From assembly GCA_051453625.1 (NCBI GenBank), contig JBOZIK010000001.1, positions 22,274,411 through 22,296,740 of the forward strand: DNA of 22,330 bases, in the 5' to 3' direction. The translations under genes and the position numbers were made by a program. Position 1 is the stretch's first letter; each line of letters begins with the position of its first letter. The notes below the pieces were generated by a model. That model saw only the letters and a list, made by a program, of their open reading frames with translations, had not been told where the DNA came from and ran no database searches. This stretch comes from Welwitschia mirabilis. Its lineage: Eukaryota; Gnetophyta; Gnetopsida; Welwitschiales. Below, piece by piece: positions 1 through 8,169 of the stretch.

Positions 1-100
1 CTCAGATTTAGGAACAATAGCATAGAGGAGGATTCTTCCCGTGATAGATAATACAATGTTATTGCATAAGTGAGAGGTATTCTGCAAATGATGTTCTTCT

Positions 101-108
101 CTTTTATA
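101..108 (-). promoter_or_regulatory. TATA box in 3' LTR of element 1
   Basis: The minus strand reads TATAAAAG about 580 bases into the LTR, followed by a pyrimidine/A-rich stretch. This fits the U3/R boundary of a long copia LTR. No equivalent is visible in the 5' LTR (7807-8169), which would leave the element without its own promoter. Confidence 0.5.
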
Positions 109-249
109 CAAGACTTATCAATATATGGCTGTTACAGCTTTAAACCATGAGTCTTCAACCTTGGATAGTGTGCTAGTAAAGCTCCATGTTCGTTGGCGTC
201 TTGAAACGCATAACTCTTATGTTCAGACCGACTATTTTTACCCTCCAAT

Positions 250-565
250 GTTTGCTTGCTTGGATGTTCCCTTTTGAAAGTCCGGACGTCCATGTTATAG
301 TACTTGGCCTTGTCATAACTGCATAGGATGCCGAACCTCCCAGTTGAGAATCCAGACGCCCCCATAATTAAGGCCGAGTATAGGTGCACGTGTCTTGTCT
401 TATGATTTGGATGTCCATATGTATTTTGTCTGCAAATAGGGGTGCACATTCTAGTTTCAGATCTGGACTGCACACAGTGCTGGACGTCCCGGTTTTAGAT
501 CTGAACGTCCCTGTACACTAAGCCACATACAAGGGTGGATGTCATCGTTTCAGATCCAGACATCC
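250..565. repeat. GACGTC-type motif cluster in LTR U3
   Basis: Degenerate copies of GGACGTCC recur at about 30 to 80 base spacing: near 261, 284-291 (perfect), 352, 409-416, 482-489 (perfect), 504-511, 536 and 556. The palindromic core GACGTC is the C-box recognised by plant bZIP factors (established knowledge). An enhancer role in U3 is inference. A related cluster lies at 2628-2820. Confidence 0.6.
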
Positions 566-687
566 TAGTTAGTACTAACTCTAAATATCTCATTTTTGGC
601 TCTTCTTTGATGGAGAATTTTGGTCTATGTCACTGCTTGGGATTTGCTAGAATCTATTCATCATCATTGAAACATAGACCTTCAACA

Positions 688-696
688 ATCTCCCCC
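688..696 (-). other. Polypurine tract of element 1
   Basis: The minus strand reads GGGGGAGAT directly before the TGTTGAAGG start of the 3' LTR. This is the usual position and composition of the plus-strand primer site in copia elements, and it fixes the inner edge of the 3' LTR. Confidence 0.85.
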
Positions 697-962
697 ATTC
701 AATGATGACAATGTTTCTTGGGACTTTGGAGATGGAATAGTCAGTTACTCCCCCTAAATTTGTGGTCCTGAGATTGCCTGATACTTGCACATTTAGCTTA
801 ACAAAAATTTGTCTTTGTAGACTTTTTAGAGTAAGAGATTTTGAATGGATGGCAACAAATTTCAAAATTTCAAAATTGAGAGGTTGACAATGGAGCACTA
901 CTTAAGCAATTGTTCATTATTCTCCCCTTTTGTCATTATTGAAAAATAATAAATAGTGTATT

Positions 963-970
963 AAAGAAAC
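963..970. repeat. Target-site duplication, left, element A
   Basis: AAAGAAAC precedes the left inverted repeat and is repeated exactly at 1381-1388. Confidence 0.85.
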
Positions 971-1380
971 CATACTTTTAAAATGTGGAATCGCGACGGA
1001 ATCGTGACTCGGAATCGCCTGGAATCACAGAGTTAAAAAATAAGTATAAATATGATATTTTAAATGGTTTTCAACATTTTTATTGCATTTTTAATGACAA
1101 ATAAGACCTAAAACAACATAGAGAAGTAAAAACTTTCACAATGAGAAAATAATATTTTTTTTATGAAGTATTTGTTCATGGAATCGCCGGAATCGCCAGA
1201 ATCGCGCCGGAATCACCGGAATCGCGATGGAATCACCTGAATCGTGATTCCAGTGGCCAGAATCACGATTCCAGTGGCCAAAAGCGCGATTCCTGGAAAA
1301 AAGCGATTCCGGGGTGAATCAGAGCGTTTTTTCCGGAATCGATCCAGAATCGCGATTCCGCTCCGCATTTTAAAAGTATG
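971..1380. mobile_element. MITE-like element A with GGAATCG array
   Basis: A 410-bp insert bounded by a perfect 15-bp terminal inverted repeat, CATACTTTTAAAATG (971-985 and 1366-1380), and an identical 8-bp direct duplication, AAAGAAAC (963-970 and 1381-1388). An 8-bp duplication fits the hAT superfamily (established knowledge); assignment here is inference. Inside, an AT-rich core (about 1036-1180) is flanked by degenerate GGAATCGC repeats, about 20 GAATC/GATTC cores by hand count. Orientation flips from GGAATC to GATTCC in the right half, so the sequence can fold. It codes for nothing and sits between the extra ORF and the 3' LTR of copia element 1. Confidence 0.85.
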
Positions 1381-1388
1381 AAAGAAAC
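1381..1388. repeat. Target-site duplication, right, element A
   Basis: AAAGAAAC follows the right inverted repeat and is identical to 963-970. Confidence 0.85.
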
Positions 1389-1535
1389 ATTGAGAGAGAA
1401 AAAGAAACGATATTTTATTATTGAAAATCGAGTTTACAAAAGATGGTAGATTTGAGATACAACTAATTATGGATGAACAGACAGAAGTACAAAATAAGAG
1501 CATGAGAGGAGATACAACTGGATATGGATAACCAA

Positions 1536-2505
1536 CTATTCAGAGGAGTCATCATGCTCAGAATCTATGGGTTGCAGTTCCTCTTCCTTTGATCCAGGTG
1601 AAATCTCCAGGCCATAGGGAGATAAACCAAGTACAATTTTATCAACTTCCTTGTGCATGTTATTTGCAACTTGTTGAGCTTTCAGTGCTATCTTGTTGAC
1701 CTCGAGAATTGCCTTCAATGAATCTTCATTACTCACTAGTCATGAGCTTGGGCCTTCTTTAGTATGTTGTTTCTTTTTGGGAGGAGGAGCAAGACCCACG
1801 ATTTCAGAAAAGATGTTCATTTTCTTTAAAGAGTAAAGGCCTAGTGGCTTAGGCACTTTGGCTAGTTCTTCATAATTCTAAATTACAAACTGATGTTTTT
1901 CCAAAATAACTGTAATTGATCCTCCAAATGGTAAGTTGCTGTAGCACACTTATAATTGACTCATGTAGAACATTATAAATTTTTTAATTTTAACTCCAGT
2001 GCTAAGGCAGAACAAGATATAAGCACAAAGAGGTAACACTTCATCTTTGTGACTGAGTTTGGGCACTAGATTATGAGTAAAAATTTGAAACAACCCTCTA
2101 TAAAATGGTTTTAGCTTGTTTGTAGGTATACTAGCTCTCCATGCAACATTTGAGCCACAAAGTTCTGAAGTTAAAACATTTTTCAAAACAACTTCTTGTA
2201 GTGAACTAATTGATATAGTTTTTCTAAAGAAGCCCCCATCGGGATAACCAGTAACTAAAGAAATGGCTTTTAAATCCACATTTACCCTTCTACCATATGC
2301 TTTTGATGTAAAAATCCAATCTGAAGCTTAAGTATCTGGTTCTAATGATTACAACCACTCTTGTTCCTCAAATTTATGGACTATCTTCCATTTTGGAGGA
2401 AGTGGTCTTTTAGAAAAGCCTCCAAACGAGGATTGTCTGTGCTCTGGAGTGAGAAACCATAGGTTCCTTTTCCTTTCTTAAAGCAGCCAACTTACTGCTC
2501 ACCAT
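1536..2505 (-). pseudogene. Extra ORF in env position of copia element 1, broken
   Basis: Between RNase H and the 3' LTR there is a decayed reading frame of about 320 codons on minus. The likely start is the ATG at 2505-2503 (MVSSKLAAL). A frameshift follows before about 2425, after which one frame continues to the stop at 1536, interrupted by five stop codons. Recognisable parts are a basic, Ser/Pro-rich N-terminus, a middle block around WKIVHKFEEQEW, then VTGYPDGGFF (about 2250), a hydrophobic stretch LPLCAYILFCLSTG, a basic PPPKKK segment (about 1775) and an acidic C-terminus. The layout resembles the extra ORF of SIRE-type plant elements, whose domain is often annotated as a putative plant transposon protein. 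I see no signal peptide or fusion peptide, so an envelope role is not supported. Family assignment is inference. Confidence 0.6.
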
Positions 2506-2515
2506 GATGACTATA

Positions 2516-2594
2516 GGGGGCAGAGAGGGGGAGGGGGAGAAGGGAGGGAGAGAAAGAGAGAGAGAATTGAAGATTTGAAAAATGAGAGAGAAAG
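2516..2594 (+). repeat. Purine-rich tract
   Basis: The plus strand is almost all G and A here (runs of GGGGGA, then GAGAGA), just upstream of the extra ORF on minus. It is low-complexity sequence. The Ser/Leu/Pro-rich minus translation across it is a by-product. Confidence 0.7.
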
Positions 2595-2627
2595 GAAGAC
2601 ATGTGGTGAATTTAAACAAGGAGAGAG

Positions 2628-2820
2628 CACGAGCGTCTGCCTAGGGTTACGTCTGCATAAAAGAGTGAATGTCTGGAAAAATTTGAGCGGACGTCTAAGT
2701 TATTAAACCAGAAGATCACTTTTAGTTTAAAGAGTGGATGTCTAGGAAAAAAATGGTGTGGAAGTCTGGGTTGTAAAAATCCTGAGGATGTCTAGGTAAG
2801 TATCTGACATTCGGGTGAGA
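2628..2820. repeat. Second GACGTC-type motif cluster, in spacer
   Basis: About eight degenerate copies of GGA(C/T)GTCT occur in 190 bases, including GCGTCTG, ACGTCTG, GGACGTCT and GGATGTCT (twice). They resemble the LTR cluster at 250-565 but end in T rather than CC. The stretch lies between the RNase H stop (2916) and the extra ORF start, and could act as a promoter for that ORF (inference). Confidence 0.5.
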
Positions 2821-2915
2821 GAAAGTTACACAATTAAGATACCACCGAAAAATTTTCCAAGCCACTTAGATGGAAGAATTACATTGTTAGGAGCAATTGG
2901 AATTATTTTAAAACA

Positions 2916-3469
2916 TTATTGAAAGGAGGGGCAAGCCCCTATACCTAAGTTCTTCCTTAAATAGGCAAATCTTTCTTCATTGAGCCCTTTGGTCAGCACA
3001 TCTGCAATCTGATCTTGCATAGGCACATATTCCAATATGATAACATTATTTTGAACTTGTTCTTTTATGAAATTATGTCTTATATCAATGCGTTTTGTTC
3101 TAGAATGTTGAGCCGCATTTTTAGTGATGTTAATGGTAGTTGTACCGTCACAAAAAAGCTTGATCAAATCTATGTTTACTTCAAAGTCTGTGAGCATTTG
3201 TTTCATCCATAAGAGTTAAGCACAACAAGCACCGATAACAATGTATGTGGCCTCTGCAATTGATAATGACGTTGTGTTTTGCTTCTACTAAGCCATGACG
3301 CTAAGCAGTTTCCTATGCAAAAGTACGCACCACTAGTATTCTTGTGGTTATCCACACATCTAGCGTAATCAACATCACTATATCCTACTAGCTCTAACGT
3401 TGTGTCATAAGGGTACCAAAGACCAAAGTGTTGAGTGTTTTTTAAGGTAATGTAAAATCTTCTTAACAC
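2916..3469 (-). pseudogene. Copia element 1 RNase H domain, broken
   Basis: RNase H degrades the RNA strand of the RNA/DNA hybrid during reverse transcription. Two frames make up the domain: 3469-3203 with GYSDVDYARCVDNHKNTSG, and 3206-2916 with LFCDGTTTINITKN, RTKRIDIRHNFIKEQV and ADVLTKGL. These blocks are standard in copia RNase H. The break near 3205 is a frame change within the Ala-Glu-rich helix region. The frame ends at 2916, the end of pol, some 2.2 kb short of the LTR. Confidence 0.85.
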
Positions 3470-3483
3470 ACACTAGATGGGAT

Positions 3484-4514
3484 TCACTTGGATCTAACTG
3501 ATACATAGCACAGATTCCGACAGATTCTGACACCATGTGCTATGTTAGTTCTACTTGCTGTAACATAGAGTAGGCTGCCAATTAGACCTCTATATAACTT
3601 TTGATCCACTTTATTTCCACTTATATCTTTGCTTAATTTGATGTTTGTGGATAGAGGGTTTTTACTATCTTTGCTATTGGCCATGTTGTACTTTTCTGAG
3701 ACTTCTTGAATATAATAAAGATCCCATCAGTCATTTGTTTAATTTGAAGTCCTAAAAAGAAGTTTAACTCCCCTACTAGACTCATCTCAAATTCATTTTG
3801 CATAAGGTTAGCAAAGTCTACTATAAGTGCTTCTTTTGTAGAGCCAAAGACTATATCATCTAAGTATATTTGCACTATGAGTGTGTTTTTCTTGTCTCGT
3901 TTTATGAACAAGGGCGGATCAACATTACCTTTGGAAGACCCATTTGAAATGAGGAAGTAGGTTAATCTCTCAAACTAGGCTCTTTGAGCTTGCTTTAGAC
4001 CATACAATGCTTTCTTCAATTTGTAAAAATAATCAAGATATTTATGATGAACAAACCCTATAGGTTGAGCAATATAGACTTTTTTATTGATATATCCATT
4101 AAAAAAAGCACTCTTCATGTCCATTTGAAATAACTTTACCTTGTGATAACAAGCAAATGCAAGTAACATTCTAATAGCTTCAAGTCTTACTACTGGAGCA
4201 AAGGTTTCACCATGGTCAATTCCTTCTTGCTGACTATACCTTTGAGCAACCAATCTAGCTTTATTTTGGATGATATTGTGATTTTCATTGCTTTGGTTCT
4301 TAAATATTACTTGGTGCCTATTTTGTGTTGTCATTTAGGAGCTAGAACCAAATCCCAAACCTTGTTACACTCAAATTGGTTTAGCTCTTGTTGCATTGCC
4401 AACATCCAAGACTCGCCATGTTCAGCGTTTTGGAAGGTCTTGGATTCTAAGGAGGACAAACAACATAGAAAGCTAACCCTTATATTCTTTTTGCTTCTTG
4501 TAGCAGTTCCTTGA
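3484..4514 (-). pseudogene. Copia element 1 reverse transcriptase, broken
   Basis: Copia RT copies element RNA into DNA. Blocks run from about 4514 with recognisable but shifted N-terminal sequence, then 4334-3975 with [34 protein letters not shown] and [13 protein letters not shown], then 3911-3633 with the catalytic YLDDI (aspartates at 3860-3855) and FFLGLQIKQ, then 3684-3484 with YRGLIGSLLYVTASR. Both catalytic aspartates of the YxDD box remain and the first (QMDMKSAF) is also kept. At least three frameshifts or stops separate the blocks, near 3975, 3690 and in the N-terminal third, so no active enzyme can be made. Confidence 0.88.
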
Positions 4515-5674
4515 TCTGGATTGCTTAGAATATTTCTTGAGGATGATCTCTTTGAGTTCTCAAAGGAAGGAAGACATCTCTTTGCATGGAATCTATCTCA
4601 TTCGTTTTAGGTTGCATTGATTCATTATGGCTCCTAGAGATAGACATTGCATCACTATAGTCATCATATTCACTAACTTGCACATCATCTTGATTTGAAT
4701 CTTCTATTTTGACATGAATTGTTTCTTGAACTCTATCGGTTGCTTTGTTAAAAACTCGATAAGCTCAACTACTTATGGAACTAAGAATATTCCTTCATTA
4801 GCCTTGGAATCAAATTTGTTGGCTATACCTTTAAGGATTAGATATTTACTTTCAAACACTTTAAAATGCCCAGTATGGTTTTCTGTCCATGCCACAACTC
4901 ATAAGGAGTTTTGTTGGCACTCGGTCTCAGAAACACCCTATTGCTTATATAGTAGGATGTACTAACAACTTCTGCCCAAAAATGTTGAGCTAGAGATTGT
5001 TCATTTAACACAGTTCCTGTCATCTCGGTTAAGACCCTTTTCTTCCTTTCTGCCATCCCATTTTGTTGAGGAGTTCTAGTGCAGAAAGTTGATGTGAAAT
5101 ACCATTGGAATCACAAAATTCTTCAAACTTTTTATTTACAAATTCACCTCCTTGTCAAATCAAACTCTATTAATAGTACATCCTTTTTCGTTTTGAACTC
5201 CTATACATATCTTAACAAAGGCATCAATTGGTTAGAGTACCGCCCTGTCAAGACGGAAGTTGTGGGTTCGAGCCCCGTCAGTCCCATATGCACAATTATT
5301 CCATCTTCTGCAAAGGCTTCATCCTTGCTTATGAGGAAGGCTATCCATGTATATATTGAAAAGTCATCAACCATTACCAAAAAGTACCTTCTTCCCTAAA
5401 TACTCCTAGTTTGAGTAGGTCCCATTAGATCTATGTGAATTAGATCTAGTAGTCTGATAGAAGTTGTGTTGGATTTACTTTTGTAACTAGACTTGGTTAA
5501 TTTGCCTTTTACACAAGATTCACATAGTTTTGCTTGGGATAAATTGATTTTGGGGACCCCTCTAATAGTTTCCGAAGATATGACATTGTGTAAATCTTTG
5601 AAGTTCATATGCCCAAATCTTCTGTGGCATAAGTTCACATTATCTTCTTTAGCCCAGTAACATTTCTCATCCAT
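4515..5674 (-). pseudogene. Copia element 1 integrase, broken, with tRNA insert
   Basis: Integrase inserts the cDNA into host DNA. The zinc-binding part (5674-5396) shows HRRFGHMN with CESCVKGK, the copia HHCC arrangement, followed by DLIHIDLMGP. The core continues with VMVDDFSIYTW around 5365 and resumes after the organelle insert with ICIGVQNEKG. A block at 5056-4838 holds MAERKKRVLTEM, containing the expected catalytic Glu, and NKTPYELWHGQK. The C-terminal linker to RT (4837-4515) is acidic, poorly conserved and interrupted. Stops and frame changes near 5396, 5220-5310, 5160 and 5060 break the frame. Confidence 0.85.
5224..5285 (+). pseudogene. trnD-GUC: Organelle-type tRNA-Asp (GUC) fragment inserted in integrase
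   Basis: The plus strand carries the D-arm through the 3' acceptor half of a tRNA: D-loop ATTGGTTAGAG, anticodon loop CTGTCAA with anticodon GTC, T-arm GGGTTCGAGCCCC, and acceptor strand GTCAGTCCC. It matches, from memory, plastid trnD-GUC (also carried as a plastid-derived copy in many plant mitochondria), with four differences, all C-to-T or G-to-A on plus. The first 11-12 acceptor/D-arm bases are missing, so it cannot fold as a functional tRNA. It interrupts the integrase frame: pieces of the normal protein lie on either side, and about 25 bases of unplaced sequence (5286-5310) sit between it and the right flank. Confidence 0.85.
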
Positions 5675-6020
5675 TTTATCATTGCTTGCAATAACATATA
5701 TACATCTGGACCTATGACTTGTAAGAAGAACTTTATTTGATCTAGCATTTTGAACAACACCCTTGTCTTGGAAAAGGACATCATATTTCCTCTATCATGT
5801 ATTTGAGAAATACTCAATAGGTTGTGCTTTAGACTATCAAATAAATAGACGCCATGAATGGTGGGATGATCTTGGTTAGCTGCAACAATTCCTGTCCCAA
5901 TAATGTACCCTTTATTGTTGTTCCCAAAGGTTACTTCACCACCATTATATTCTTGAAAAGAAGAAAGTAAATTCTTATCACCTGTCATATGCCTAGAGCA
6001 TCGACTATCAAGGTACCATT
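5635..6020 (-). pseudogene. Copia element 1 protease, active site altered
   Basis: This aspartic protease normally cuts the Gag-Pol polyprotein. The frame shows WYLDS, then RHMTG and DKNLLSSF, with VTFGNNNKGYIIGTG and the HNLLSISQI block that leads into the integrase zinc domain. The catalytic triplet expected as Asp-Ser-Gly reads GAT-AGT-CGA (6009-6001), Asp-Ser-Arg. A single G-to-C or G-to-A type change of the glycine codon (GGA to CGA) explains it and should inactivate the enzyme. The frame after 5635 overlaps the integrase zinc-domain reading frame. Confidence 0.85.
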
Positions 6021-6079
6021 TTGATTTTTGTTGAGCCTAAAAGAAGCATAAGTGAATAGGGATGGCACAATAACTTTTC

Positions 6080-6661
6080 TTACCTATTTAGATTAGATTT
6101 CGTATTAGGTTGTTGCTGTTGGAATTGAGAAATTCTTCTAATGAATCTGCTTCCATTATTAAAACCAAAATACAGGGATTTTTTGAAAGGGCAAGAGAAT
6201 TGCATGTGACCATTCTTATTATAATAGGGACATTTTAGGCTACTTTTCTCAAAGTATTGATATTTGACGCTGGGCCCAAAGTATTGAACGGTTGGAGTCT
6301 TACTACTATATGTGCCCAATCCAGATTTATCATGAGGGCCTTGACCTATGCCCAAGAGTTTGTTTAAATTCTTCTTTCCCAGAGTCAAACGATTTGCTAT
6401 GTCCCTAGCATCTTGAAGTTCATGAGATAGGGATTCAATTTTCCCATGAGCAACTTTGAATTTAGTTTCTAATTCATCCAAAGATTTTTTTCTAGTATTT
6501 TTCTCACCTAGATCCGTACTAAGTTTATATAGTTTTTCTCATGCCTTAAACAATTCATTGTAATAATAATCAAGATCATTGCAATCGTGGGAATCATTTT
6601 TAGAAGACATAAATTCATTTTCGCATGAAGGCGCATGTTCATTTTGAGCAAAAGAACTATT
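6080..6661 (-). pseudogene. Copia element 1 gag-pol linker with second zinc knuckle
   Basis: This continues the gag-pol polyprotein in another frame after the gag stop at 6664. The first part (6661-6482) is acidic and Asn/Ser-rich with one stop. The next 133 codons start with a coiled-coil-like DELETKFKVAHGKIESLSHEL (seen as alternating hydrophobic heptads), then Gly-rich GQGPHDKSGLG, then CPYYNKNGHMQFSC (6232-6191). That last block fits a CX2CX4HX4C knuckle whose second Cys has become Tyr. A second knuckle after the main one is found in several SIRE-type elements (general knowledge). The end is Gln/Asn-rich. Confidence 0.65.
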
Positions 6662-6663
6662 GG

Positions 6664-7740
6664 CTATAAAACAACAATATGGTTAGAACTACTTACCTCA
6701 TCCATTGTAACTAGAGGTCCAAAATCTAGCAATTCTTCATCACTTGAACCATTTTCATTACAATCGTCATCCCATGTTGTCTTTAGCACCTTTTTTCGTT
6801 TGAATTTCCCTTTGTTGTCCTTCTTCTTGTTTGCACACTTTGAAGCTACATGACTAAAACCTTTACATTCATAACATTGTATAAAAGAATTGGAATTCTT
6901 ACCTTTATCGTTTTCATGCTTGATAGATCCTTTTGCTCCTCTTCCTTCTCTTCTTTTTCTGAGAAATCTTTTGAAGTTCTCTGTCAAAAGTGCGAGGTCT
7001 TCATCTTCGTTTTCCTCACTTGAAGGGTCTTCATCTTCTTCTTCACATGCCTTAAGAGTTATGCTCTTTCTTTTGGGGGCTTCATCTTCCGGGAGAATTG
7101 TTGCCTCATATGCCATTAAGGAGCCTTTCAACTCTTCTACCTTAATTCGGTTAATGTCCTTGCTCTTCTCAATCACAGTGATCTTGGGTTTGAATTTTGA
7201 AGTCAAGCTTCTAAGATTTTTCATGACTAGTCTGTTCTTGGGAACTCTTTCACCTAGCCCCCAAATGCTTTTGATGATGTTACTAAATTTTGTAGTATAC
7301 TCTGCCACATATTCAGTTTCCTCCATTCTGATGTTTTCAAATTTCATGGTTAGGAGCTGTAGCTTGGTGGTTTTGACTATATTTGTTCCTTCATGGGCAA
7401 TTCTCAGAGTCTCCCACATCTCTTGAGCAGTTGTACATTGAACCACCCTATCATATTCTTCGTTTGATAGTGCGCAGATGATTGCATTCATTGCCCGAGC
7501 ATTGAGCTAGGCTTTCCACTTATCATCTGGATTCCAACTGCTTCTTGCTTTTATTGAAATGTCACCATTGCTGTCTATTACTATTGGCTGTTGATATCCA
7601 TTCAGTACTATTTCCCAAATACCCGGGTCAAGGGAAGTCATGAAGATTGTTATCTTTGACTTCGAGTGAGCATAGTTTGATCATGTGAAGACCGATGGTC
7701 TTGTTATAGCCTGACCTTTCGGGTAGCTTGAGGATGCCAT
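6664..7740 (-). pseudogene. Copia element 1 gag, UBN2-type, two internal stops
   Basis: Gag builds the virus-like particle that packages element RNA. The likely start is the ATG at 7740-7738 (MASSSYPKG), about 50 bases after the PBS. A single frame of 359 codons runs to 6664 with internal stops near 7680 and 7510. The N-terminal half has the plant gag UBN2 pattern: LDPGIWEIVLNGY, LNARAMNAIICALS, and EMWETLRIAHEGT. It is followed by an acidic linker (about residues 230-255), a basic stretch, and a CX2CX4HX4C knuckle, CYECKGFSHVASKC (6876-6835). The 178-residue plus-strand ORF at 6890-7426 is its antisense shadow. The Asp/Glu-rich tail ends with DFGPLVTMDE. Confidence 0.88.
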
Positions 7741-7792
7741 ATCTTCTAAACTTGATAAAACACAAATACAGGAATAGATCTAGGACGACCAG

Positions 7793-7804
7793 GCTTTGAT
7801 ACCA
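7793..7804 (-). other. Primer-binding site of element 1 (tRNA-iMet)
   Basis: The minus strand reads TGGTATCAAAGC two bases inside the LTR end. It is complementary to the 3' end of plant initiator-Met tRNA apart from one base relative to the usual TGGTATCAGAGC. It marks the start of the internal region and sets orientation as minus. Confidence 0.9.
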
Positions 7805-7806
7805 AT

Positions 7807-8169
7807 TGTGAGGATCATATGACACCTTAGAGGGGGGTTGCATAGGGTGATTAAAAATATTTTCTTATTGAATCAACTGCATTACCTTTAATCAGGAAGG
7901 ACAACTAAACAAATAAGTAGGAAGAAAGCAAAATACAAGCAACAAGAAAACACCAAAGATTTTATGGTGGTTCGACCCTTTGCCTACTCCACTCTCAGGG
8001 GGGCAATAACAACTTCCAGCCTCCTAGTTCTCTTAATACTTCAAAGGTTAGTATAGACTCTAAATATCTCATTTTTGGCTCTTTCTTTGAAGGAGCATTT
8101 TGGTCCACGTCATTGCATTGGAGTTGCTACAGAATCTATTGACTATCATTAAAACATAGACCTTCAACA
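7807..8169 (-). repeat. 5' LTR of copia element 1, internally deleted
   Basis: The 363-bp sequence runs on minus from TGTTGAAGGTC (8169) to CTCACA next to the PBS. Its first about 110 bases match the 3' LTR start. It then lacks the GACGTC cluster and TATA box of the other LTR and instead reaches, after a short AT-rich stretch, the R/U5-like block containing GTTCGACCC (near 7974). This points to a deletion of the promoter region in this copy. Bases after 8169 (CTAGT) are the candidate target duplication; the partner is outside the window. Confidence 0.75.

Larger units (their letters stand above)
1..687 (-). repeat. 3' LTR of copia element 1, incomplete at window edge
   Basis: The LTR starts with TGTTGAAGG on minus at 687, immediately after a purine tract, and its first about 120 bases match the start of the right-hand LTR at 8058-8169. 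Beyond that the two LTRs differ. This one carries many GACGTCC-like repeats and a TATAAAAG box (101-108) that the right LTR lacks. The LTR end is outside the window, so full length exceeds 687 bases. The 113-residue minus ORF at 132-473 lies wholly within U3, shows no known motif and is probably chance. Confidence 0.8.
1..8169 (-). mobile_element. Copia element 1, SIRE/Maximus-like LTR retrotransposon, degenerate
   Basis: A Ty1/copia element read on the minus strand. From right to left it shows the 5' LTR, an initiator-Met PBS, gag with zinc knuckles, protease, the integrase zinc domain and core, RT, RNase H, an extra ORF, a PPT and the 3' LTR. Order PR-IN-RT-RH is diagnostic of copia. The roughly 2.2-kb region between RNase H and the 3' LTR, with its own ORF, and the long promoter-bearing LTR resemble the SIRE/Maximus lineage; that lineage call is inference. 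Every coding block carries stops or frameshifts, so the copy cannot move on its own. The left LTR leaves the window, so the outer end and left target duplication are not visible. It hosts a MITE-like insert (971-1380) and an organelle tRNA fragment (5224-5285). Confidence 0.9.

Noticed and set aside
132-473. 113-residue minus ORF in the 3' LTR
   Set aside because: It lies in U3 across the GACGTC motif cluster and has no domain.
985-1365. CRISPR-like array
   Set aside because: The GGAATCG units are short, degenerate, without fixed spacers and lie inside an inverted-repeat element in a plant genome.
1536-2505. True envelope gene
   Set aside because: No signal peptide, furin-like site, fusion peptide or C-terminal membrane anchor can be seen. 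The one hydrophobic stretch is internal.
5224-5285. Functional nuclear tRNA-Asp gene
   Set aside because: The 5' half of the acceptor stem and part of the D-arm are absent, and the sequence is organelle-like rather than nuclear Asp-tRNA.
6890-7426. 178-residue plus-strand ORF, the second longest open frame in the window
   Set aside because: It is the antisense of the gag frame at 6664-7740, with Ser/Leu/Phe-rich composition typical of a reverse-complemented Asp/Glu/Lys-rich gene.
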